This document shows, piece by piece, positions 14,623 through 22,046 of a stretch of DNA of 23,599 bases (positions are counted from its first letter, which is position 1; every line of letters starts with the position of its first letter). The notes under the pieces were generated by a model that did no database searches, had not been told where the DNA came from, and saw nothing but the letters and a program-made list of their open reading frames with translations. This DNA is from CAYTUI01 sp964441335 (lineage in GTDB: Bacteria > Patescibacteriota > Patescibacteriia > UBA1558 > 2-01-FULL-52-15). Both the position numbers and the translations under genes were made by a program. The DNA lies in contig CAYTUI010000018.1 of NCBI GenBank assembly GCA_964441335.1, positions 1 through 23,599 on the forward strand, given 5' to 3'.

Positions 14623-15636
14623 ATGAAAGACAACAGTAGAGTCTATGATATCTCCACCTTATCTATATTTAAGGTAGTGATAATTTTATTAAGTTTAGCT
14701 TTCTTGTGGTTAATTAGAGACGTTTTGGGATTGGTCTTTGTGGCTATTATTTTGGCCTCGGCTTTTGACCCGGCGGTAGATTGGTTACAAAAAATTAGAA
14801 TTCCTAGAGGCATCGGCATTATCGCTATTTTTATACTAATTTTGGGTGCCCTGGGATCGGTTGTTTATTTGGTGTCCGGTCCGATTGTGGAACAGGTCAG
14901 CGCTTTGGCCGCCAACTTCCCGCACTATTATGACAGCATTGTCGGCACCTGGCATAAGTTTCAGTCATTGGGCGGCGTTGGAAATGTTCCTGTCAGTAGC
15001 AGCCTGGGCAACCTTGGATTACCGGAAGTATCTAATTTTTTTGGTTTTGTTAGCAATTTGTTCGGCAGTATTTTTGCTTTCTTTTTGGTGTTGGTGATGA
15101 CTTTTTATTTGACCATTGAAGAAGAAAATATGCGCCGCTTCATCAGAAGTTTAGCGCCGACCAGATATCAGCCTTATTTGATGCAGTTAATATCCAAGGT
15201 TCAGACACGTTTGGGTTATTGGCTACGCGGCTGGCTGATATTATCAGTTATTATTTTTATTTTGTCCTACGTCGGTTTGACATTGATGGGGGTTAAATAT
15301 GCTTTGGTCTTAGCTTTATTGGCTGGGGCTTTAGAAATTGTTCCTTTCTTAGGACCGATTTTAGCCGCCATTCCGGCAATCTTTTTGGCTTTTCAGCAAA
15401 GTCCATTTTTGGCCATGATGGTCGTCATTCTTTATGTCGTTATTCAACAAATAGAAAATAATGTAGTTGTGCCGAAGATTATGGGGAAAGTTACTGGCTT
15501 GAATCCCATTATAGTTTTAGTGGCTGTTTTGATCGGTGCAAAAATTGGCGGTATGGTCGGAGCTTTATTAGCCGTGCCGGTCGCCACTGCCTTGGCGGTT
15601 TTTATGAGTGATTTTGGTAATTCCAAACCATCATAG
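14623..15636 (+). CDS. AI-2E family (PerM-like) transporter
   Basis: A 337-residue multi-span membrane protein. Family hallmarks are an N-terminal double helix around residues 15-50, a central extracytoplasmic/amphipathic region, ALEIVPFLGPILAAIPA, and the C-terminal signature QQIENNVVVPKIMGKVTGLNPI. Members are proposed exporters of small molecules (AI-2 in E. coli TqsA) or Na+/H+ antiporters; the substrate here is unknown. It lies 10 bases after the M16 gene and 3 bases before metG, so cotranscribed. No Shine-Dalgarno. Confidence 0.92.
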   Translation: MKDNSRVYDISTLSIFKVVIILLSLAFLWLIRDVLGLVFVAIILASAFDPAVDWLQKIRIPRGIGIIAIFILILGALGSVVYLVSGPIVEQVSALAANFPHYYDSIVGTWHKFQSLGGVGNVPVSSSLGNLGLPEVSNFFGFVSNLFGSIFAFFLVLVMTFYLTIEEENMRRFIRSLAPTRYQPYLMQLISKVQTRLGYWLRGWLILSVIIFILSYVGLTLMGVKYALVLALLAGALEIVPFLGPILAAIPAIFLAFQQSPFLAMMVVILYVVIQQIENNVVVPKIMGKVTGLNPIIVLVAVLIGAKIGGMVGALLAVPVATALAVFMSDFGNSKPS

Positions 15637-15639
15637 ACT

Positions 15640-17115
15640 ATGTCTCAAAAGTTTTACATCACCACACCTATTTATTATGTGAATGACCAACCGCACCTTG
15701 GTCATTCTTATACTACTTTAGTGGCCGATATTTTGGCTCGTTATTATCGCCGTAAATTAGGTGACGATAAAGTTTTTTTGCTGGGAGGAACCGATGAACA
15801 CGGCCGCAAGATAGAGGAGAAGGCGGAAGCGGAAGGCGTGCCGGTGGAAACTTATGTTGATCAAGTGGCCGAGAAGTTCCAGAAAACTTGGCAGGCTTTG
15901 AATATTCAGTTGAATGATTTTATCAGAACAACTGAAGACCGACATCAGGGCGCGGTTACTAAAATAATGGGCAAACTTCGAGCCGCGCAGACGCCAGCCG
16001 GACGGGATGTGTTATATAAAGGTAGTTATGAAGGCTTATACTGTGTTGGCTGTGAAAAGTTTTTAACTGACAAAGATTTGGTTGACGGTAAATGCCCCTT
16101 GCATAACCGCGAACCGGAATTGATTAAGGAAGAAAATTGGTTTTTTAGGTTAACAGATTTTTTGCCGCAGATTGCCAAAGCTATCAATGAAGGTCAGCTG
16201 GAAATTTATCCAGAGGCCAGAAAAAATGAAACGTTGGGGTTGATTAAACAAGGGCTGACAGATTTTTCCGCTTCCCGACAGTCGGTGAAGTGGGGTATTC
16301 CCATGAGCTGGGACAGTCAGCAGACTATTTACGTTTGGTTTGAGGCTTTAATGAACTATATTACAGCCATCGGTTTTGGCTCTGATGAGAAAAAATTTAA
16401 TCAGTGGTGGCCGGCCGATGTGCAACTGATGGGCTTAGAGATTCTGAAATTTCACGCAATTTATTGGCCGGCGATGCTGATGGCTTTAAAATTGCCATTG
16501 CCGAAGAAGCTACTGATTCACGGTTTTTTTACCATTGATGGACAGAAGATGAGTAAGAGCTTGGGCAATGTGATTGACCCAAATGAATTGGTAACTAAAT
16601 ATGGCAGTGATGGTGCCCGCTATTTGATCTTGTCACAGTTTTCTTTTGGTTCAGAGTCGGATATCAAAGTTTCTGACTTTGACGAAAGATTTAACGCCGA
16701 CCTGGCCAACGGTTTGGGAAATCTGGTGGCGCGGGTGACTACCTTAGCCGAGAAATATTTACAGCCCGGAGATAACCCCCTCGGCTTTCAGCCACTCCCC
16801 CTTGCTAAGGGGGAGGAAGACCCCACTCAAAAAGTGTGGCAACTGATTGAAGAGTTCAAATTCAAGGAAGCTCTGAATATTATTTGGGAGCTAATTAGTT
16901 ATTGTGACTCCCAGATTGAGCAGATCAAACCTTGGGATTTGGCCAAAACCGATTTGCCGAAAGTGCAAGAGTTTTTAACAGAGATGCTGGCTAGAATAAA
17001 AGTTATTGGGGAACTGGTGGAACCGTTTATGCCCGAGACGGCGCAAAAAATTGCCTTAATATTTTCCGCTGATAAAATTACCAAGCCGGAGAATTTATTT
17101 AATAGAATAACTTAA
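15640..17115 (+). CDS. metG: Methionyl-tRNA synthetase
   Basis: A 491-residue class I synthetase charging tRNA-Met. HIGH motif as HLGH (19-22), KMSKS at 303-307, and a single zinc knuckle CVGC then CPLH (Cys135, Cys138, Cys152, His155). It ends after the anticodon-binding helical domain; the C-terminal dimerisation domain (MetRS-beta like) is absent, so the enzyme should be monomeric. Residues about 378-395 (PGDNPLGFQPLPLAKGEEDP) look like an in-frame insertion encoded by a hairpin element. It lies between the AI-2E permease and cvpA with 3-4 base spacers. Confidence 0.96.
   Translation: MSQKFYITTPIYYVNDQPHLGHSYTTLVADILARYYRRKLGDDKVFLLGGTDEHGRKIEEKAEAEGVPVETYVDQVAEKFQKTWQALNIQLNDFIRTTEDRHQGAVTKIMGKLRAAQTPAGRDVLYKGSYEGLYCVGCEKFLTDKDLVDGKCPLHNREPELIKEENWFFRLTDFLPQIAKAINEGQLEIYPEARKNETLGLIKQGLTDFSASRQSVKWGIPMSWDSQQTIYVWFEALMNYITAIGFGSDEKKFNQWWPADVQLMGLEILKFHAIYWPAMLMALKLPLPKKLLIHGFFTIDGQKMSKSLGNVIDPNELVTKYGSDGARYLILSQFSFGSESDIKVSDFDERFNADLANGLGNLVARVTTLAEKYLQPGDNPLGFQPLPLAKGEEDPTQKVWQLIEEFKFKEALNIIWELISYCDSQIEQIKPWDLAKTDLPKVQEFLTEMLARIKVIGELVEPFMPETAQKIALIFSADKITKPENLFNRIT
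16795..16815. repeat. Hairpin element inserted in metG
   Basis: A perfect 9-bp stem CTCCCCCTT / AAGGGGGAG with loop GCT, embedded in a locally C/G-tract-rich stretch. It is translated in frame as part of a short insertion between the catalytic and anticodon-binding parts of MetRS. Confidence 0.75.
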
Positions 17116-17119
17116 ATAT

Positions 17120-17833
17120 ATGGCCATCGTAGATTATGCCGTCATAGTTATACTAATACTCTTTTTTGTTAAAGGTTATAAGTCCGGGTTTTTAGGGATG
17201 TTGGGTTGGCTGGTTGGATTGTTGGTCGGCATTTGGATTGCCGGGCAGTACTATTTGCAAGTCGGAGATTGGTTGGCACAATATATCAAGACACAGATTA
17301 TCGCTTTGGGTTTGGGTTATATTATAGTTCTGGTTTTGGTTATGGCGATAGTTGGTATAATTTTTTGGGTGCTTAATCGGATTTTCAATTTTTTGCCGGT
17401 CATTGGTTTTTTCAATAAAATTTTAGGTGGCGTACTGGGTTTAATTGAGGCGATTATTATTTTAGGCATTGTTTTCTGGCTGGTAGTGGCAGTGCCGTTT
17501 TCCAATCCTGTGGTGGATAGTATTAACAAAGCCCAACTGCGCCAGCCGATTGTTAATATGACCGCGGTCATTAGGGGGATGTTACCGGAATCTTTAAAAG
17601 CTCTGGCAGAAGTGGGTCAGTCGTTAAAAGTGAACAATATAGATTTTAATAATTTTGATCCGAATAATATTAATTGGAATAATGTTGACCCCAGTAAAAT
17701 TAATTTTGCCGCTCTGCCTGATGCGGCCATTAAAGATTTCGCCAGTCAGTTCAGTGAAGAGCAAATTACAGAATTTATGAAGAAACTGTCACCGCAACAA
17801 GCGGCAGATTTAAGGATTAAGTTGAGTCAATAA
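17120..17833 (+). CDS. cvpA: CvpA family membrane protein
   Basis: A 237-residue protein. The first 150 residues give four membrane segments with the family's start (VDYAVIVILILFFVKGYKSG), GWLVGLLVG and a gFFNKILGGVLGLIEAIII core. CvpA proteins are linked to colicin V export and envelope stress tolerance in Enterobacteria; the mechanism is unclear. The C-terminal soluble part has an Asn-rich five-residue periodicity (NNIDF NNFDP NNINW NNVDP SKINF, about 174-198). The start has no Shine-Dalgarno; the stop overlaps tatD by one base (TAATG). Confidence 0.88.
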   Translation: MAIVDYAVIVILILFFVKGYKSGFLGMLGWLVGLLVGIWIAGQYYLQVGDWLAQYIKTQIIALGLGYIIVLVLVMAIVGIIFWVLNRIFNFLPVIGFFNKILGGVLGLIEAIIILGIVFWLVVAVPFSNPVVDSINKAQLRQPIVNMTAVIRGMLPESLKALAEVGQSLKVNNIDFNNFDPNNINWNNVDPSKINFAALPDAAIKDFASQFSEEQITEFMKKLSPQQAADLRIKLSQ

Positions 17834-18630
17834 TGAATCTGATAGATACACACGGCCACGTTAATTTTGAAGGCTATGAAGAAGACCGGCAGGCTGTTAT
17901 AGATAGGATTAAACAGCAGGGCATGCGGGTTATTGTGCCTAGCTCACAGTTACCGACCAGTCAAAAAGCGGTGGAGTTGGCTCAACAGTTTGATTTTCTA
18001 TTTGCCGCTATCGGCATCCATCCGATTCATGCTTATGACGAGGAGTTTAGGCCAGAGGCCTATCAGTTGTTGATTGACACGGGGTTTGTTAAAGCTATTG
18101 GTGAAACTGGTATTGATTACTATCACGTCAAGGAAAAGTCTGTTCCTTTTGAACAATTGGCCGCTAAACAGGAAGAGCTGTTCAGAAATTTTATTAAACT
18201 AGCTTTGATCAATGACCTGCCGATAATAGCGCATGTACGCTTAAGTCAGGAGCACCCTAACGCTTATCAGGAAGTCTTGAGGATTATGAAAGATTTGAAA
18301 GTTGCCAAGGCGGTAATCCATTGTTACACGGGCGATGTTGGCGATGCCGCTGATTTAATCAAAGCCGGTTATTATCTGGGTTTTACCGGTATCGTAACTT
18401 TTGATAAAACAGGAGTTCTGGAAAAAGTGGTTAAGCAAACGCCCTTGGAACAGCTATTGATTGAAACTGACGCGCCGTATTTGTCACCAGAACCGTATCG
18501 TGGTAAAAGGAATGAGCCGATATATGTCCTTGAAGTTGCTCGTAAAATCGCCCAGATTAAGGGACTGACGTTGGAGGAAGTGATCAGGGTAACAACTACT
18601 TCGGCTGTTAAATTATTTAAATTACCATAA
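17833..18630 (+). CDS. tatD: TatD family metal-dependent hydrolase (DNase)
   Basis: A 265-residue TIM-barrel amidohydrolase; TatD proteins are 3'-5' exonucleases / D-aminoacyl-tRNA-deacylase-related DNases in the cytoplasm. Metal ligands visible: DTHGHVNF (His7, His9), AIGETGIDYY (Glu91), PIIAHVR (His134), VIHCYTG (His163) and IETDAPYLSP (Asp213). Length is normal. It overlaps cvpA and rmuC by one base each (TAATG both times), so the three are translationally coupled. The pairing of tatD and rmuC suggests a DNA-maintenance role. Confidence 0.94.
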   Translation: MNLIDTHGHVNFEGYEEDRQAVIDRIKQQGMRVIVPSSQLPTSQKAVELAQQFDFLFAAIGIHPIHAYDEEFRPEAYQLLIDTGFVKAIGETGIDYYHVKEKSVPFEQLAAKQEELFRNFIKLALINDLPIIAHVRLSQEHPNAYQEVLRIMKDLKVAKAVIHCYTGDVGDAADLIKAGYYLGFTGIVTFDKTGVLEKVVKQTPLEQLLIETDAPYLSPEPYRGKRNEPIYVLEVARKIAQIKGLTLEEVIRVTTTSAVKLFKLP

Positions 18631-19682
18631 TGGACAGTTCAACAATATTATTAATAGTCCTGCTGATTGTCGTGGTTATTCTAGGTGCCATGCTGTTTTT
18701 TCTGTTTCAAAAGATTAACAGCTTGGCGAAGCCTAGTGATGAAAAGTCTATGCTATTATTACAGAACCAAATTCAGGACATGACCAAGTCCCTGGATCAT
18801 AAATTTGGCATGTCAGCTAAACAATTGCAGGATCAGTTCATTGAGATTTCTAAGTTGAGCCGCGATACGACTGAAAAATTAACAAAGTTAGATGAAACCA
18901 ATAAACAAGTTTTAAATTTTTCCGATCAGTTGAAAAATCTGCAAGACATTTTAAAAAATCCCAAGCAGAGAGGTGTTTTGGGGGAGTATTTTTTGGAAGA
19001 AACCTTGAAGAATGTTTTACCGCCTAATTCTTATCAGATGCAGTATACTTTTAAGGACGGGGAAATAGTTGACGCGGTAGTTTTTGTTAAAGATAAAATC
19101 ATTCCTGTTGATTCTAAGTTTTCTTTAGAGAATTATGAGCGCATCTTGAATGAGCGTGATCCCGTCCAGCGTGAGGCCTTGGAAAAATTATTCAAGCAGG
19201 ATTTGAAGAACCGAATTGATGAAACCGCTAAGTACGTCCGGCCATCGGAAAATACCATGGACTTTGCTTTCATGTTTATTCCGTCGGAAGCGATTTATTA
19301 TGATTTACTGGTCAATAAAGTCGGCGCGGTAAAAATTTCTACTCGTGACTTAATTACTTATGCTTTTAAAGATAAACACGTGATTATAGTTTCGCCCACC
19401 TCATTTTTAGCCTACTTACAGACCGTACTGCAAGGTCTGCGGGCATTGCAGATAGAGGAGTCGGCCAAGGAGATTAGGAAAAATGTGGAGGCTTTGCAGA
19501 AGCATCTGATGAATTATGATCAGTATTATAAAAAATTAGGTTCACAATTAGGAACGGTGATTAATACCTACAATATTGCTCATCGTGAGTTTGGAAAAAT
19601 TGATAAAGATGTAACAAAAATTACTGGTGTGGAAACTGAATTGGAAATGGAGTTATTGGAAAAGCCGAAGGAAGAGGAGTAG
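18630..19682 (+). CDS. rmuC: RmuC family DNA recombination protein
   Basis: A 350-residue protein with an N-terminal membrane helix (about 5-26), a coiled-coil-like region (about 30-105) and the conserved RmuC nuclease-like domain (about 110-320: RGVLGEYFLEETLKNVLP, VDAVVFVKDKIIPVDSKFSLENY, FAFMFIPSEAIYYDLL, VIIVSPTSFLAYLQTVLQGL). RmuC limits DNA inversions at short inverted repeats in E. coli, which is notable given the many palindromes in this window. It starts at the last base of tatD (TAATG) and is the last gene of the operon. Confidence 0.95.
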   Translation: MDSSTILLIVLLIVVVILGAMLFFLFQKINSLAKPSDEKSMLLLQNQIQDMTKSLDHKFGMSAKQLQDQFIEISKLSRDTTEKLTKLDETNKQVLNFSDQLKNLQDILKNPKQRGVLGEYFLEETLKNVLPPNSYQMQYTFKDGEIVDAVVFVKDKIIPVDSKFSLENYERILNERDPVQREALEKLFKQDLKNRIDETAKYVRPSENTMDFAFMFIPSEAIYYDLLVNKVGAVKISTRDLITYAFKDKHVIIVSPTSFLAYLQTVLQGLRALQIEESAKEIRKNVEALQKHLMNYDQYYKKLGSQLGTVINTYNIAHREFGKIDKDVTKITGVETELEMELLEKPKEEE

Positions 19683-19710
19683 ATTAGTGAGTAGTTGGTG
19701 GTGAGTGGTG

Positions 19711-19767
19711 AGCCCGCCCGCAACGCCTGAGCAAGCTCATGCTTGCGATGGCGGGCGGGTAGTTTTT
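19711..19767 (+). terminator. Terminator-like REP hairpin after rmuC
   Basis: The outer stem CCCGCCCGC (19713-19721) pairs with GCGGGCGGG (19751-19759), an inner stem GCAAGC (19731-19736) pairs with GCTTGC (19741-19746), and TAGTTTTT follows. It may serve as terminator, REP element, or both. The stretch from here to 19800 shows no gene. Confidence 0.6.
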
Positions 19768-19799
19768 GGAAAACAGGGGATGGGTCCTTGTTTTTTTAT

Positions 19800-20180
19800 G
19801 AACCCGAATTCTCGACGAAGGGGAGATCTTCAAAACGTCCCGAATTCTCGAGGAGGATACGACGAGAGATCTCCAAAATACCCTGTACTCTCGACGAAGG
19901 AGAGATCTCCAAGACAATAGACGTTAATCTATAGGAGATCTCTCCCCCTCGACTATTCTCCGTTTGATCATTGTTGATTTTTCGACACTCTCGGTGTTAT
20001 GCAAGGTCGTCTCGGGTCGAGAATACAGAATACCAGAAGATCTCCAAGACGCTCGGAATTCTCGAGGAGGATACGACGAGAGATCTCCAAGACAATAGAC
20101 GTTAATCTATAGGAGATCTCTCCCTTCGACTATTCTCCGTTTGATCATTGTTGATTTTTCGACACTCTCGGTGTTATGCA
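19800..20180. repeat. Tandem repeat region left of the scaffold gap
   Basis: Variants of GAATTCTCGACGAAGGAGAGATCTCC recur in this stretch. A longer unit has a period of 178 bp: AGAGATCTCCAAGACAATAG occurs at 19901-19920 and 20079-20098, followed in both by the same roughly 100 bases (GACGTTAATCTATAGGAGATC, TTCTCCGTTTGATCATTG, ACTCTCGGTGTTATGCA). Many copies of GGAGATCTCTCC are self-complementary. No coding or RNA gene is recognised. Confidence 0.8.
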
Positions 20181-20280
20181 NNNNNNNNNNNNNNNNNNNN
20201 NNNNNNNNNNNNNNNNNNNNNNNNNNNNNNNNNNNNNNNNNNNNNNNNNNNNNNNNNNNNNNNNNNNNNNNNNNNNNNNN
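20181..20280. other. Scaffold gap (100 N)
   Basis: Exactly 100 Ns, a conventional placeholder. The flanks, GTTATGCA on the left and AGGTCGTCTCGGG on the right, are directly adjacent in the upstream repeat copy (around 20001-20015), so the break fell within a repeat unit. The true length is unknown. Confidence 0.95.
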
Positions 20281-20306
20281 AGGTCGTCTCGGGTCGAGAA
20301 TACAGA
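20281..20306. repeat. Right end of the repeat unit after the gap
   Basis: AGGTCGTCTCGGGTCGAGAATACAGA is identical to 20004-20029 of the upstream copy, so it completes the unit interrupted by the Ns. Confidence 0.85.
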
Positions 20307-20313
20307 TAAATAT

Positions 20314-20610
20314 ATGGAAGAAAAAAGTTGTTGCGTATATATAATGACAAATCCCAAGTGGCATACAGTTTTGTATGTGGGCATGTCCTGTAGTCTAGAA
20401 GGAAGGGTATTCGATCATAAGAATAAGCAAGTGGAGGGATTTACTAAGAAGTATAATTTAACAAAGCTGGTTTATTATGAATATTGCGGTGACCCTTATG
20501 CGGCCGCTTGCCGAGAAAAGCAAATAAAAAAGTGGAGAAGGGAAAAGAAAATTATATTGATTGAATCTATAAATCCTGATTGGCGAGATTTGGCTGATGA
20601 TTTGTTATAA
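20314..20610 (+). CDS. GIY-YIG domain endonuclease
   Basis: A 98-residue single-domain nuclease of the UvrC-N/YhbQ type. GIY and YIG are present as VYI (CCVYIMTN) and YVG (VLYVGMS), followed by LEGRVFDHKNK with the catalytic Arg, and a C-terminal CREKQIKKWRREKK then INPDWRDL segment typical of this group. The start is the ATG at 20314; an open frame to the left runs into the Ns and is not meaningful. Such small GIY-YIG genes are common next to repeats in CPR genomes. No Shine-Dalgarno. Its role (repair, or mobility) is not clear. Confidence 0.88.
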   Translation: MEEKSCCVYIMTNPKWHTVLYVGMSCSLEGRVFDHKNKQVEGFTKKYNLTKLVYYEYCGDPYAAACREKQIKKWRREKKIILIESINPDWRDLADDLL

Positions 20611-20644
20611 AAAAACAACCCCCTGCCGAATTAACGACAGGGGG
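20605..20644 (-). terminator. Intrinsic terminator of the minus-strand operon
   Basis: Stem CCCCCTG (20619-20625) / CAGGGGG (20638-20644) with a 12-nt loop. On the minus strand it is followed by TTGTTTTTTT, a good intrinsic terminator closing the operon at 20692-23435. The plus strand has no T-run after the stem. Confidence 0.8.
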
Positions 20645-20675
20645 CGACGCCGCAGGTGTGCGACGTGTTGAGGAT

Positions 20676-20695
20676 GACGCCGAGGTGGCGTCTAG
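20676..20695. repeat. Stop-codon hairpin repeat, copy 1
   Basis: GACGCCGAGGTGGCGTCTAG: stem GACGCC/GGCGTC, ending in the reverse complement of the TAG stop of the gene at 20692. An identical 19-base stretch is at 21047-21065; a decayed relative (GACGCCGCAGGTGTGCGACG) is at 20646. Confidence 0.85.
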
Positions 20696-21024
20696 CGAGA
20701 GACGGGCTTGTCCTTGCCCAAGATGCTGTACCGGATGTCATCCAGTATCATCATCACAGCTCCCAGTATGAGGCTGAACACCAGCACCACTGATGTCCAG
20801 GCGAGAGTGGTTTTCCAGGGAGTTGGTATCTGTGAGTACATCGACACTTCCGGCACTAGGCGCACGATCATTGCCATCTGGATGAAGATGAGACTCGCGC
20901 TTGCACAAGCCAAGGCCAGCAGGTAGAAGCTTCTACCCTTTTGACCCTGGCGAGTCAGTTCAGTGGCCTTCCACATGAACAAAATCGTTGCCAACGTGAA
21001 GACCAGGATCAGGAAAACGAACAT
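20692..21024 (-). CDS. Membrane protein, paralogue of its neighbour (operon gene 6)
   Basis: A 110-residue protein with three to four hydrophobic segments (about 2-20, 31-55 and 73-96). It shares G-x-KGRS-(F/L)-(Y/F)-L near residue 28-35 and a DDI motif near the C-terminus with the gene at 21062, so the pair arose by tandem duplication. GGAG lies 6 nt before the ATG. It is the last gene before the minus-strand terminator. Base composition is clearly more GC-rich than the plus-strand genes. Not recognised. Confidence 0.75.
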   Translation of the reverse strand: MFVFLILVFTLATILFMWKATELTRQGQKGRSFYLLALACASASLIFIQMAMIVRLVPEVSMYSQIPTPWKTTLAWTSVVLVFSLILGAVMMILDDIRYSILGKDKPVSR

Positions 21025-21046
21025 GGTTGTCTCCTTTCACGGGGAA

Positions 21047-21065
21047 ACGCCGAGGTGGCGTCTAG
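21047..21065. repeat. Stop-codon hairpin repeat, copy 2
   Basis: Identical to 20677-20695 and placed the same way, covering the stop codon and the first bases after the gene at 21062. With the paralogous genes it defines a duplicated unit of about 370 bp. Confidence 0.85.
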
Positions 21066-21382
21066 GTTGAGGATTTGTTGGTCGGCAGGCTGCCGTTGAT
21101 GTCGTCCCCGATTACCATCAGGAAGCCGAGCATCAGCAAGAAAATGCCGATAATCCCCAAGTAGCTTAGCCACGGCATGTGCTGGTAGAGCCAGGACAGG
21201 TTTTTAGGTCTGTCAAAACTCAACCAAACTTTGTGGCTGTACAGGTAGCTGAGGATCAAGGGGAATGATCCAATCAGGAACAGACTGCGGCCTTTCTTGC
21301 CGCGGAATTGCAGCCTGATGCCCAAAGCGAACAGAATCAGGCTGACCAGGAAGAAGAGGATGGTGGCGATAAGATGGCTCAT
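21062..21382 (-). CDS. Membrane protein, paralogue of its neighbour (operon gene 5)
   Basis: A 106-residue protein with hydrophobic segments at about 4-23, 33-48 and 71-91. Shared with the gene at 20692: LF-x-L, FRGKKGRSLFL (there RQGQKGRSFYL) and GDDI near the end (there LDDI). AAAGGA lies 8 nt upstream of the ATG. Not recognised; presumed inner-membrane protein. Confidence 0.75.
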   Translation of the reverse strand: MSHLIATILFFLVSLILFALGIRLQFRGKKGRSLFLIGSFPLILSYLYSHKVWLSFDRPKNLSWLYQHMPWLSYLGIIGIFLLMLGFLMVIGDDINGSLPTNKSST

Positions 21383-21395
21383 CGTCCGTTTCCTT

Positions 21396-21857
21396 TCAGA
21401 TGAACGGTGTCAGCAGAATTGCCCGGTCGTCTTTTTCCCAGCGGCGCTGCATGCGTCGCATGACCTCCTCGGTTACCTGATGACGACAGCGCTGAAGAAA
21501 GATCTGTAGGGTAGCTTCGTTCGGACAGAGAATCTGGCGAATCACTACCCGACAGCGGTAGCGCTTGGCCAAGGCGATGTAGTCTTCATACTCGACGAGC
21601 CTAGAATGGGTATTATCCATGATGGCTGACTGACCGCTGGTCAGAATAGCCACCAATTGAGATTTCAGGTTTTCAATACCCTCTTGTACTCGTTCGCCTT
21701 CAAGCTTGTAGGTACCGTCAGGGCCGGTGAAGAAGTTGTCCAGGCTGACGATCGGGATGTCGTTCCCGTTCAGCTGACGAATTTCCTCGGCCAGGTAAGA
21801 CTTGCCTGAACCAGGCAAGCCGCGCAAGATGTACACCGTTTGCGGTTGACGATTCAA
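21396..21857 (-). CDS. P-loop kinase, AAA_33 / N4BP2-like polynucleotide-kinase type
   Basis: A 153-residue nucleotide-binding protein. Walker A LRGLPGSGKS (11-20), SLDNFF (Asp40), IMDNTHSRL (80-87), and a lid-like CRHQVTEEVMRRMQRRWEK resembling the N-x-H-x-VPxExI-x2-M-x3-WE signature of N4BP2L-type kinases and phage 5'-polynucleotide kinases. Likely phosphorylates a nucleic acid 5' end or small substrate in the cytoplasm. The start is TTG, supported by AAGGAGG 5 nt upstream. It is preceded by a structured leader with a 24-bp palindrome next to the Shine-Dalgarno. A nucleic-acid kinase among small membrane genes is unusual. Confidence 0.82.
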   Translation of the reverse strand: MNRQPQTVYILRGLPGSGKSYLAEEIRQLNGNDIPIVSLDNFFTGPDGTYKLEGERVQEGIENLKSQLVAILTSGQSAIMDNTHSRLVEYEDYIALAKRYRCRVVIRQILCPNEATLQIFLQRCRHQVTEEVMRRMQRRWEKDDRAILLTPFI

Positions 21858-21858
21858 G

Positions 21859-22018
21859 TTAGCCTCCTTGGCACGTCATTCGCGAATGACGTGCCCTTGC
21901 CCCGTTTGTGGGACTTGGTTCGTGTAGGTTGGAAAGAACGTGAACTCTCTTAAATTCACTAAACAAGTTAATGAACTTGAGAGAGTCCCGTCACGTCGTT
22001 CACGAACGACGTGACGGG
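21859..22018 (-). promoter_or_regulatory. Structured leader, copy B, upstream of the P-loop kinase
   Basis: In minus-strand order: a 15-bp perfect stem with 2-nt loop (21987-22018, CCCGTCACGTCGTTC arms); stem ACTCTCTCAAG/TTTAAGAGAGT; a conserved unpaired stretch GTTCACGTTCTTTCCAACCT then ACACGAACCA; a small CCC/GGGG hairpin; a perfect 24-bp palindrome (21871-21894); then AAGGAGG and TTG. Shares about 100 bases with copy A (22350-22483). Candidate cis-acting RNA or processing site. Confidence 0.65.
21871..21894. repeat. Perfect 24-bp palindrome
   Basis: GCACGTCATTCG and its exact reverse complement, 6 nt upstream of the Shine-Dalgarno of the kinase gene on the minus strand. Related in sequence to the stem at 21987-22018 (ACGTCGTTC/GAACGACGT). 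Confidence 0.9.
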
Positions 22019-22046
22019 GGTAACTCACGCCGTGAGGGCGTTCAGG

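Noticed and set aside
19743..19934. Small plus-strand frames after rmuC
   Set aside because: They lie in hairpin and repeat sequence, give low-complexity products and have no start signals.
19800..20306. CRISPR array
   Set aside because: The repeat period is 178 bp with internally related variants, not short identical repeats with unique spacers, and no cas gene is in the window.
20107..20384. Open frames running through the Ns
   Set aside because: They exist only because N codons are read as open; the GIY-YIG gene is explained by the ATG at 20314.
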